From Meandrina meandrites (taxonomy: Eukaryota > Cnidaria > Anthozoa > Scleractinia > Meandrinidae), in NCBI GenBank assembly GCA_963693305.1, contig OY855905.1, positions 44,846,895 to 44,910,894 on the forward strand: a stretch of 64,000 bases of DNA, read 5' to 3'. Below are positions 39,327 to 50,800 of the stretch, piece after piece. Position numbers and translations under genes: made by a program. Below the pieces are notes generated by a model that had not been told where the DNA came from, searched no databases, and was given only the letters and a program-made list of their open reading frames with translations. The number at the start of each line of letters is the position of its first letter. The stretch's first letter is position 1.

Positions 39327-39368
39327 CAAGAGAAAATGAGGGGACACCTGTCCCCTCATTTTCTCTTG
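39327..39368. repeat. Perfect 20-bp-arm palindrome with 2-bp centre
   Basis: CAAGAGAAAATGAGGGGACA, then CC, then the exact reverse complement. The neighbouring sequence is not mirrored. Confidence 0.95.
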
Positions 39369-39444
39369 ATCAAGGACATTTGGAGGGGCTTTTTAATACC
39401 TGGTATAAACATCCGAAACAAACACTTGTATGGGTGACTTACGA

Positions 39445-39620
39445 TGGTTGAGGCGATTCTTGGAGGTGGGGGGGGGGGGGGGGGGGGGGAGCGTCCATTA
39501 GACACGGGGCATTATTAGAGGGGAGCGTCTGATACAAACTTTGTACCTCAAAGGGGCGCTTATTAGATACGAGGCGTTTATTTGAGAGTGCGCGTTCATT
39601 AGATCATTTACGGTATATTG
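39445..39620. repeat. Poly-G / GGGGCGCTTATTAGA-type repeat
   Basis: A 22-base G run (39468-39489) is followed by repeated blocks GCGTCCATTAGACACGGGG, GCGTCTGATAC, GCGCTTATTAGATACGAGG and GCGTTCATTAGATCATTTAC, ending GGTA. The layout parallels the repeat at 22,645-22,925. Confidence 0.6.
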
Positions 39621-40762
39621 GTTGTAGGATGCAACAAACAGTAATAAGTGAAAGCTAAAACTTTCGGAGCTGGGCTCATTTACCCCCTCAAAACTGTAGT
39701 AAAGCCACCTTGCTGGAATGTTTTTATTTTTTTTTTTTGCCGATACGTCTCAGATTTCTGGAATTTACGACTAAAACCTCTCCAGGTTGACGTTTGAGCA
39801 TCGGTAAACCTGCGAACAGGCGAACTGTTCGCGCGTTTTGTCTGGCACTCGGCGCGGCTACAGAGGCTTTTCGCGCCTTTCTTACTCAAGGTGCTTTGTG
39901 ATTGGCTCTATGTACGATCACGTGTTTTCCCTCCTTCTTTCTTTCTTTACAAAACGAAAAATTCTCTACGATGATTCAGGTAAGAAAGATTCTTTTTAAA
40001 CACTATCTAGCGCCTCGACGTTTCTGAATTGAGATGTGTAAATGACCGGCAGCTGGTCTAGGTTTTCAAGGTTATCTAATTTTTTGACAAATTCAAGAAA
40101 GCAAAAATATTTGTCAAATCAGAGTATGTTGTCTTTGGATGATTGGATCTCAAGTCATGTCGTGCTAAACCGTAAAGGCGTTAACAGGCTACCCTGGACG
40201 GCTATTTAGGCTGACCGGGGTGTTTTCCAGCCTACCCAAAGTGCAATTTTATTTATGACAATATACTGGCAGATACGGATTTCTGGATAAAAGTTCATTT
40301 GTGGCTCGAGATAGAATCAGTTGACTGTAGGTCATTACGGCTGTTCACAGGCGGGCGCTCACAGGTACTCTCGCTGCCATGGTAGGGCTTAATTTTACGG
40401 AAGAAGATTGTGACAGACTAGGTCTGGTGAACAGGTCAATGAACAAGTTTTCATTAAGCAAGTTTTTGTTAAGGTGGTTCACAACAGTTTATGCTAGGCC
40501 ACAACACTTGCAGTACCCTGCTGAATACTACCGCCCTGTACTGACTGATGGTACAACAGTGGCATCAAACAGATGTACAATTATTGGTGAACTCATCACA
40601 TTCATTTTCAGGATGCCAACAGCATAACCTGTCAAAACACCTCTGTTTTCTGCTGAAAGTGCGCAAAACTGCAAAATAAGCTCGGTGACCACCATTTGAT
40701 TACCTTGTCAGGATACAACTGTCCATAAATTGGCCGTAAACCCCTTCATTATTCAGTAACAA

Positions 40763-40781
40763 GGGGGGGGGGGGGGGGGGG
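40763..40781. repeat. G homopolymer
   Basis: An uninterrupted G run of 19 bases in otherwise AT-rich sequence; length may be an assembly estimate. Confidence 0.8.
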
Positions 40782-42290
40782 ATGTCACACATTCTTGAGA
40801 ATTAAAGGCATTTCTGACAGGTTATATTATGCCATTCCATCGTTATAAGACAAAGATGGTTGTAAGGATTTCACCAATGATTGTGCATTTATTTGAAACC
40901 ATCAAAGTACAAGTGCTATAAACTGTTTTGGGCCAATTTGTTTCCATTTTCTAATATGGCCAAGCACGCATATCACAGTGTATTCTGGGTAGCATTTCAA
41001 AAACTTGGGGTAGTTGCATGAAATACAGCAATGACTGTGCAAGAATTCAATATAAAATAACTGTCCTGTAAGGCTTCAGATGAACTGAGAAGAGTCAGTA
41101 GCTTATTTTTCACAAAGTATTTCACTACTTAAATTTTATGGAGATTGTTTAACATTGGTTTCTCATACAAACCATTTTTCATGCTAATTTGACTTAGTTC
41201 AAAAAGAAACTGTTTAAGGTATAAAAGAGGTGCTAGAAGTCCACTTGCGTCACTTGATAATAATTGTTTCTTTCAATACAAATCTGAAGAAACATCTTAT
41301 TTTAATCCAGGGCATTATTGTACCCATAATTCCTTGATTAATACTCCTTTCAGTCCTGTTACCATTACTTTAACTAAGATATTGAAAATAATCAACAGAA
41401 ACCACAACAGTACAACTTTGATGAGATAGTTGGCTTCCAGGGTTTATTTAAAATATATAATATATAATATTCCTTGTACAATGGTGTATCATCTTCTGAA
41501 AACTTTCTCAGAGGATTGAGTATAAAAATTACCCTGGTAAATAATTATATTGCCACATCAGATTCTTGTCACTTATAGAAAAATAATAACATAACAGGTA
41601 AACAAATAATGAGGATAGTGTGAAATGCATGTGCATATATTATATATAAGTATAAATTACAAAGGTACATGCATATCATGAAAATATATTATATAGCACT
41701 TATATGAAATCTTTTTTTTACAAATGAAGTTAAATAACTGGCGCATTCATAAGTAATGCAAGCATACACCATATCTTCCATAAAAATGGACTTTTTTAAA
41801 TCTGAAGTGTGATTTCTTCAGTTAAACTTTTGCATCAAAGTAAATTCAAATTATTTGGAGGTTACTGTTGGTTATATATTTCGAACCAGCAGTATTTCCT
41901 GCAACTAATGCAGCCTACAGAATTAAACATTCATTTCCAATTAAACATGTCACTAGAAACGGTGACAGTTGTGGAGTATTTTTTAGTTTGCTTATCATGC
42001 AATAGTTATAACAGTCTGAGTGGCTAATCTTTCAACTAATATAAATAGCACATTAAGTGTATACAAGCTAGAAGTATGGGAATAATGACTAAGCATTTTC
42101 TAAACTAATGATGTCTATCTTAAATCCTATAATACAATATTCTGGTTAAATGTATAATCAACAGTGATTGAACACTCTAGCCTGCTGTCAATTACAGGGA
42201 CTTCTAGGCAAATTACCTTGTTTCACGACATAATTTGAAAGGGAATTAAAATTAACAGCATTGAAAGTAGCCAAAACTGACTGTAATAAG

Positions 42291-42483
42291 CAGGGTCTGA
42301 AAATAACATTTTTATGTGGGCGCCAAGTGGCAACTGAACATTTTTTCGGTCACCAGATGGAAAAATCTGGTCACCAAAAAGTGTTCATGCTACATGCTAC
42401 GGGCAACTAACCTTTAAATTCTGGTCGCCAACACGCCATTTTCTGTCGCATTGGGAACCAGCTGGTCACAATTTCAGACCCTG
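42291..42483. mobile_element. 193-bp MITE with CAGGGTCTGAAA termini, hAT-like
   Basis: The left end CAGGGTCTGAAAATAAC and right end ATTTCAGACCCTG form an inverted repeat. Inside are several GGTCACCA / GGCGCCAAGTGGC motifs on both strands. No exact 8-bp duplication remains. Confidence 0.7.
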
Positions 42484-43791
42484 ATATGGAATGTAGGTAA
42501 TGAAAACTGAGCACTTTGTGTGATCAGTGTGGTGTAGGCATCATCCAGTTCAGTGTTATAATTCTGTTAACAGTTTAGTCACCTGTAGTTGACAGCAAGT
42601 GATTCAGATATGTTGTTTAAATCTTTAAATACAAGGCTAAATACTAAGTGGTTAAATGAGGGTATATAGCTACAAGAAAGAAAACTTAACATTTTGAATG
42701 CCGAACAAAGCAATGTTTGGCAGACAATTTAGTAGAGGTGGTAGAATGATATCTTCAACAAGTTCTACAACATCACTGCTAATGGAGAGAGGTCTCAATA
42801 TTTAAAGACTGTTCAGCCATGCTAGCACAAAATGGTCCCTCCCCCAGGTCAGGTTAAGGGTCAGGGTATGGACAATTATCTGTGGAACAACTCAATATAT
42901 TTCAGGGAAGTGAAACCATATTGCTGCCCAGGACATGAGGGTTTATCTAAATGCATGTGTCAAACGTGCTCCCTTGTTAAATATTCCAATCAGACTGTGA
43001 TAATTAATGAGCATAACAAATGGCATATGAGGCCTGCTCAATGCAATGTTATATCTTACTGTTAATATAGTAGTTGCTAATTATATCTGCATTACAAATA
43101 GACTGCAAATATCTGACATATAATGTTGACCTTTTGATATGCTTGGATAATAAATACCAATTTAATAATAAATTCGAACCAATTTTTCATTGGCTTTTTA
43201 TGAAAGCTATAATCCAAACTTTTGCTTTTAAGCCTCAAGTTAAGAAAAGTTACAAATACAATACGTGCTGCACCCAGGCAACTGTTTTGAGAATAAAATC
43301 ATTGGGAACTGAGAAAAAAAAGTTAAGTACAGCAGTTACTATGTGGGATACTGCCTATCTGCAAATTAAGGTTGGAAGAGCTGCAAGAGGCATTGAAAAC
43401 AAAAACAAAAAAACTGCCGAGTAATGATTTAACAACAGCAACAATCATCTGTCTAGCACAGTTAAGACAACTAGATCTCTTTTAGCTCTGAGTACAATCA
43501 TATCACTATATACTCAAGTGACATTGAAGAGTTGCAATTCAAGTTTTAGACAAAATTATAGTACATTACTGTTTTTGCAAAGAAATTGCGTTATGCACTT
43601 ACACAATAACAAATTAAAAGCGCTCAAATCCTATTTGCTGTCAAATTCCTTTATACTCTTTCAATATGAAAAAAAAAATCAAATTTAAAATAATAAAAAC
43701 ATGCCCCTTGCATGTAGATTTAGATAGGACAATACTATAAAGTAGTCATTGTTCAGGTAATAAATTTGTGAATGTCGTGTTGGTACCATAT

Positions 43792-44023
43792 TAGGAACCT
43801 TCAGATCAGAGTACAACTATGAGATCAAGTACAAGTACGACTTAAGAAGATCAATCTAATTACATTCCCAGAGCCCTCGCTCCTCCCTGTTGTTGACCAG
43901 TAGAATAGGAGACTATTGATACTAGATTGGTATGAAATGTGATAATCGAAAGCGTAAGCACTAGATTTGAAAAGTGGTACTCATACTCAATCTTGTACTC
44001 ATACTCCGATATGAAGGTCCCTA
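43792..44023. mobile_element. MITE with TAGGRACCTTC termini
   Basis: The left end TAGGAACCTTCAGATCAGAG and right end inverted TAGGGACCTTCATATCGGAG are imperfect inverted repeats of about 50 bp. The interior includes CTCCCTGTTGTTGACCAG, whose reverse complement also appears near 13,942. Target duplication unclear. Confidence 0.6.
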
Positions 44024-44410
44024 TTACATGAAATTATCACAACATCAAATTTTCAAGATCGTTTGTGACAATTTGCAGTCCTGAAAAAAGAAACTTCCTT
44101 ATTTCTTAAAAGAAATATCACACAATCCCCAAACTAGCAAGAATTAAATGTCACAAAATATTGTCCTTTCAAAATCATGAAATTAAGTTGTGAAAATTTT
44201 AAATGAGGTATTACCTGTTAAATTTGTATATAAATCGGTATCTTCAGAAACTTCAGTAAAAAATCAATAATATTTCAGTAATATAATGCATAGTTGGAAT
44301 CTCTCTATATAATTTGGCCAGGACTCCAAATTGAATCATATAGAAAATAAATTAATCTGAGAACATAGATGAAGGCCACTGACTGTAATTTGAGCATGTC
44401 TTAAGTAAGT

Positions 44411-44576
44411 AAGGGCACATTCGTTTGGGAATATTCTGGAATAAGAATATATTCTGGAATATATTCCCCGGAATGGAAATCCAAGTATTCCGGAATAGGA
44501 AGAGCAGCCAAACGAACGGTAACTTGCATTATTCCAATAATTCTTATTCCGGATTGATCCCAAACGAACGCGCCCC
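44411..44576. mobile_element. 166-bp hAT-type MITE with 8-bp target duplication
   Basis: Inverted ends AGGGCACATTCGTTTGGG and GGGGCGCGTTCGTTTGGG, then GGAATAAGAAT-type arms. AAGTAAGT is an exact 8-bp direct repeat at 44403-44410 and 44577-44584. An 8-bp duplication is the hAT hallmark. Confidence 0.88.
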
Positions 44577-45502
44577 AAGTAAGTGGTGTATAATGTTAAC
44601 TTCCTGACCATGCAACAGGCCAGTTAAAAGGCAAAGTTATTTAAACATGAAAGGCAACAAACAATCCAAACGGATGTACTGGTGTTTGATTGCTTCCTGT
44701 CTTGATTGAAGTAAAACCTTCTGCTTCCCATTAGTGTACCCTTCTAAAGCAAAACATCTACAGCAATTCATTGTGCAAGATTAGGAACTTGATGTAACAA
44801 AGCTTACACAATGCAAACTGTTTATGGCTTTAAACTTTATCAGTGGAACTTTTAGATTAAGGATTGAGTCCATCGTTTTGTTCAGATATTTTAATACAAT
44901 GACTACATACTTCAATCAATGTTATTTGTAATTGGTTAAAAGTATAAATACAGTTTGGCATATAAATATTAAATAAAGTAAACAGTTTTGAATGGCAATC
45001 ACGTGACCTTCACCTAATTCAAATTATAAACTAAGTACAAAAATAAAGCAAGCAATCATTGGAAATTTGGTTGATTGATCACCCATGTTGATCATTTCAA
45101 TTTTCCATTTTTTAAAGCCTGTCATTTTCATAGTATATAAAATTGTCATATTTTAATGGAGTGTATAGCAGATTGAAAGGCATGATAAAGTAGTATTTCT
45201 ATGGAGTATAGTAGCCCCTAACGATATTGTTACAATTTCGTTTTTTTCTTTTTAGAAAGCTCTAGATAATGAAAAAAGAATGCCACTAATTTTTGTAAGG
45301 AATAAGTTACTTGTAAAAAATTATCTATATCACATTAAAAAACATGTTTTGCTTATTTGCTATTTAGCTCAGCAAAACTATGTAAATGAAATCTGCCAGT
45401 TTGGTAGATGCATTAACATGCTCACAGCACAATTCATAAAATTACAGAACTTAACTAAGAAACATTGACCTTAACAATGACAGCCACATAGTGAAGTACA
45501 AC

Positions 45503-47860
45503 TCATACATCAACAGAGATGCTCTTTGCCTGGCTTCTCGATGAGACCTAAAAATGCAAAATAATCTTAAGTAACACAAAATGAGCTTCATGTACTAGCA
45601 GCAACATAAGTTATGGAACCCGGAAAAATTGAGGACAATGACAATGATTTTTTCTTTTGCATAAATGACTTGACTTAAAAAAGGGGCTTTGCTATAAAAA
45701 TATCAATAAGTTATGCCTCTGAGAGTTTGTTGTTTGGAGGAGGGGGGATCTGTGCAAGTGGAAAAAAGCAACTGCTTGCAAAAGTATTTTTTGCAGTTGC
45801 ACCACTGAAACAACCTATGTCTAGCTGATCTGTATGCTTCCGGCTTCCAGCTAAGGTAGTATTGCACTGTGCGTGCTTACTGCACTGAATTCAACATGTT
45901 ATTATTATGCTCTGCACATAAACAAAATGGTGGCTGGACAATTACCGTGTCCTATCAGTTTCTTTCTTATTTTGAGTGCAGCAATAACCTTTTCTACAGT
46001 GGAACCTCAATTTTAACGAAGCTCAATACAAGGAATTCCATGGTATAACGAACAACATTCTTCACCGCAGTAATTGTAACATGGAAAAGAACCCTGACAT
46101 AACAAAACTTTGACATAATGGCGAACATAATTATTTTGCCAGTCCCTTGACCGTTTGTTGAGGTTCCACTGTATAAAGTAAATGTAGACCAATTTCTTTG
46201 TCAGATGAACAAATTATCACTGGAAAAGGGAGCTTGGACAGTACTCATAAAAACAATTTTTGTGACCTGGAGAACACTGCATGCTTGGAACCCCCTTTTT
46301 ATTTCGAAATTTAAGTTCACTTACAGTGAAAACAGCTTAGCTCTTGCCTAGGGTGAATTAATGAATGAAAATGATCCAAATTTGATTTCATACTTGTTTC
46401 AATTATCCGCTCTTCAAATGAAGAGTTTAAAAACCAAAACAAGACTCAATCCAGTACTGGAATTTTGACTGGATTAATGAACAATATGCTTGCAAATATG
46501 TTCTTCACCAGTCAATGCTCCCACGAATTTCATTAGAAGCCGGTAACCAGCGAATTGTGGTGGCTACTTACAATATCAGGGACACCTACTTTTGGGATTC
46601 CACCCCCTGATTTTTATCTGTTAAAAGTTTTTTTCGTCATCATCTTGTCTCATTCTCATTTGCTGGATGATTGTCTGTGACGTTTCAACAACATTGCCAA
46701 CAATGCAATCAACACACAAATATTCATCCACTTTCTCGCTGTTCTTTTGCCACAGCTTCTCCCGAATCAGAGTTCCGTGATGTGCATAATGGTTGATTAT
46801 CTTGTTAACCCTACAAACTGTCACCCTCACATCATTCATTTTGACATTTATGTTGAATAGTTATGCTGAATCCTTCATTGCACATCTCAATTATCTCTTT
46901 TCTCAAAGGTTCAGAAAGAGCTTTTCCTGGCTGGTTAAGTCTTCCCTTCTGATTTTCGCTTCCCCGCCATCTTCCTTCTTAAGTCTGATGTTTAGTATTC
47001 CAAATGTGGTACAAGCGTATTGTTCATTAATCGGATCGACATTTGAGTACTGGATGAAGTCTTGCTTTGAATTTTCAACTCTTCATTTCAAGAGCAGATT
47101 ATTGAAATGAGTAATGAAATCAAATTTGCAATAATGAATTCATTAATTCACCCTTGACAGAAACACTTGAGCTGTTTTGACTGTAAGACAACCAACAGGC
47201 AAATAGGATGTAAAGTTGAACTGAAACATGTAAGAGAAACTAACAGAAGATAAAAGTTGCTTACTGGTATTGCAATGATCCGTTCATCTCTGTGTAATTC
47301 AACAGAAAGGCTACTTGAAGATCCTGGGTTATTATGATCTGCCATATTTAAAGAAGTATTAAAAATTAGAGATATCAGGGGCACAGTGGCCAGATGTTGT
47401 TTTAATAGCACAGTTACAACACTAAGCTTTAGCAGTGGGGGTCACTTTGGCCTGGGCACAGGGTAGGTTTTTTTTCTACAATGCAAGATGTGTACTTAGC
47501 AAAAACAAGCTGTAAATTGAAGGCGTTCAAGCTGAAAAGTTGGTGTACCAAAATGTTGGTATTGAAGTGTGGTTGATGATCTGGTGATGCATACTGTTCT
47601 GCTGCTAGCCTTCTTGTAGTTTTGTCCATTTCAGCTGATTAAGATGTTTGGGATTGCATAAGTTTAAAAAGGCACATGTTTGATTTCTTATAAAGCAATG
47701 TTACTACATCAAAATTATTTGTTCCTTAACACATTGAAAGAAAGGTAACATATGCCAAACATGCAGACAGTTTATATAAATCACTCTACCATTTTATACC
47801 CACAAATTGATTATAATACTGCTACTACTAATGATAATCATAATAATAATAATAATAATA

Positions 47861-47893
<33 letters not shown>

Positions 47894-50800
47894 ATAGCTC
47901 ACAAACCTCTCTTATGTCTGAGTTCTTGCTGACTTCCACTTTCTTCACTGCAAGACCAAAAATGTCGTGTCACAGGACTTAAATGTAGGGTAAGCCTGAG
48001 TGAAAATCTAAGAGACTAAACGTTTTCAAGATAAGCCATGTCTTAAAAAATATAAACGGTTTAAACAGATCTAAAAATATAAAAAGGGATACTCTAAATT
48101 TTCAATCGCCTTCTGCGGTCTTCTTCAGAGAATGGTCTTCTTCTTCATTCTCTGAAGAAGACCGCAGAAGGCGATCGAAAATTTAGAGTATCCCTTTTTA
48201 TATTTTTAGATCTGTTTAAACCGTTTATATTTTTTAAGCTATGACCACAGATCGCTCCAGCAGTTTTAAGCCATGTCTGCCAAAACCTGGAGCCTTAAAA
48301 GGTACTGTACTACAATGAGACCCTGCCATAAGACCACTGCTTCTTCATTAAATGGCCAATAAATTTCTACAATAAAATGCTGTCAGCTTGGAAGTAAATG
48401 CTTGCAAAAATTATATTATAAAAGAAGGCTAATGTGAACACTGAATTACCTATCCCCTCCTGGTGTAGAACCCGTAAACACCTGCTGTGTTATGGGAGTG
48501 GAGCTATCACTGCTACCAGGCAAATGGTTGTTGGTTCTCATCTGACGAGTAATTATACAACTTATATTAGTCTTCAAATAACAACCTACTGACCAAGTTC
48601 CACACTGAGTAACTGTAAATTACAATTCTTTAGTTTATTTACTATTGTACATGTATGTCACTTATGGGTGTAGAAGGTGCAGTTGGTAATATACATGTAC
48701 AAAGAGTGAGTGGAAATGCATGGTATAAAATAATTTGTAGCCTCGAGCCTTAGGGAAGGGTTTCTATGCATATCGCTTATCAAATATCCTGACTTCTAGT
48801 ATTGCTGTATAGAGCAATGGAATGTATTTCAGATGATTAATATAATTTAAGAGCATTTATACCAAGCAGCATGAGTTCAAAGTTGTAATGGATTTGCAGT
48901 TATGCCATCGCTTAGATGACAATGTTTTGCAGCTCAACTTAGTTCGAGCTAATTAAATAAGGTGACCTGTAGGCTGGTCAAATTTAACTCTGTCAGCTTG
49001 CTAAAGTTGCCCTGCCAATAATATTATTTACGTAAGATGTTTTGGGAGAACTCTTTAAGAGGAGTTATCATATTTAATCAATCAGTGATATATTGTGTCA
49101 AAATGGCCTGTTAAAAAATTGAATATTTAGCTCACCATTGTTGGTCCTAATGGCCACCTGGCAGCTAAGGAAGAAAACAAAAAAATACTTGTGTTAAAAT
49201 GATTTGTAGTAAACAGTTTTGCTCAGTATATATGTCATTAACATCAGGATTATTTACTCCTCCACTCAAAGATAAAGCGATTGATTCTTAAGTCATCTAG
49301 TGTACAACCTGTAAAGGCCTGCTTGTTTAAAGGGCAGTCAATGCAAGTTAAGGCAAAAAGGATTAACCATGGATTGATATTGGGCAATTCCAGAAAATAT
49401 CCGTACAGTACGACGGACGGCTTTTTGGAATTCCGAAGGCAATAGTCAAGGAGCTAGGACCAGAAAAAATAAGATTTGCACAACCCACACTACAGAAAAG
49501 GTTTGACAACGGATAATTGTAGAAGAATACCTCCTCTTTCTTGTGAGGTACCATGTAGAGTCAGATTGTGGTACTACTCATGAGATACAGGGCCGTATTT
49601 ACCTCAAGGACGCGAACAACATGGAAACGAGGCCAAAGTGATGTTTACCCTGTAAAACTGAGATTTATGACAAATTTCACTCAGAATGAGTTTCAACAGT
49701 TAGAATGTGCAGCATTTTATATTTCAAATGGAACACAGTCTTTCTTTGTCTATCACGTGACTGGTCACGTGACGTTTAATGAACAAAAGCAGTGAAACAT
49801 TCGAAGTAATCAACTTGCACTTCTTGTACATCATCATCGTGTTTGTTTTATGCTTTAATTTTAAGAAACATTATTGTATAGACTATGTGCAGTTAAATAC
49901 GTTCATAAAAACCCGAATCTCTTTGAAAAACTGCGAAATATTGCCCAAAACGCAGCACCTTCGCTGACCTAGGTTGATAACATGAAAACGAGGCTCAACT
50001 AATACTTGCTATTACAACTGTCATTTGAGCGATATTACGTGGTGAAAATCATTTTTAGGCAATAAACAATCAATCACACCCTAAAATAACAATTTCCGAT
50101 CGAAAGTTTCGTGAAAAAACAATAATTGGACTAATGATTCATTCAGTAATTCCTTACATTTCAACGAACAAATGAGCAAGGCCATGCATGTCTCAAAGTT
50201 ACTAGATAGCAAAGTCTTATTACTCGTCCCAGGTGTAAACTCGACTGTCCTGGACAAATTTGAACTCACTGTTCACATTCTGAATCACTTGAGTCATCTG
50301 AGACACATATCGCCACGTCGTTCATTGGATTTTGGCACTCCTCGTCAATCATGCACAAGCAGGCATCCGTGCAAGAAAGGTTGCTCAACCTGCAAGAACA
50401 ATTTCGTGTACATGCCGATTTCTTGCAACGGCATGCTGTCAACTCTATGATGCTCTTCGGTGCGTGTTCCTTCGTCATCAGCACGGGAACTAGGTTGTTT
50501 CCCTCCATCTTCCAACCGTGTCCATCAGGTGAAGGGAGATTCTGCAATGCGACAAGAGCCTTATTCCAAATGTGTGTTTGGAAGTTTGCCCTTTTGATGT
50601 GATGAATTAGGCTTTCAGAGGTAGGAGGAAGCTCTTCGCTTTTTTTATTCTTTTGGCAAAAGAGCAAATACCGCACGTCATCTGCTTTGGTAAACCGTCC
50701 TCCACGATTATACAAGGAGCAGATAAAAGCTTCGCTTGAAATCAACGATTGATTACTTACAATGGGATCTGCACCAAACTGAGAGAGTTGTTGTTGAAGC

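Larger units (their letters stand above)
38749..44410. other. Intergenic, AT-rich, MITEs but no gene supported
   Basis: Besides the short elements listed separately, there is an 82-codon frame at 40379-40627 without a domain and a strongly AT-rich stretch at 41,440-41,720. Part of the left side could be 3'UTR of the four-TM gene, and part of the right side 3'UTR of the receptor gene. Neither end was fixed. Confidence 0.35.
45548..47264 (-). other. Last intron of the receptor gene
   Basis: Contains a pogo-type MITE and a 0.8-kb element carrying a paired-type HTH remnant, listed separately. Nothing else is recognised. Confidence 0.75.

Noticed and set aside
40379..40627. 82-codon plus frame
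   Set aside because: No domain, no convincing splice sites, repeats nearby.
47841..47893. CRISPR-like or coding poly-Asn stretch
   Set aside because: Simple ATA microsatellite in an intron.
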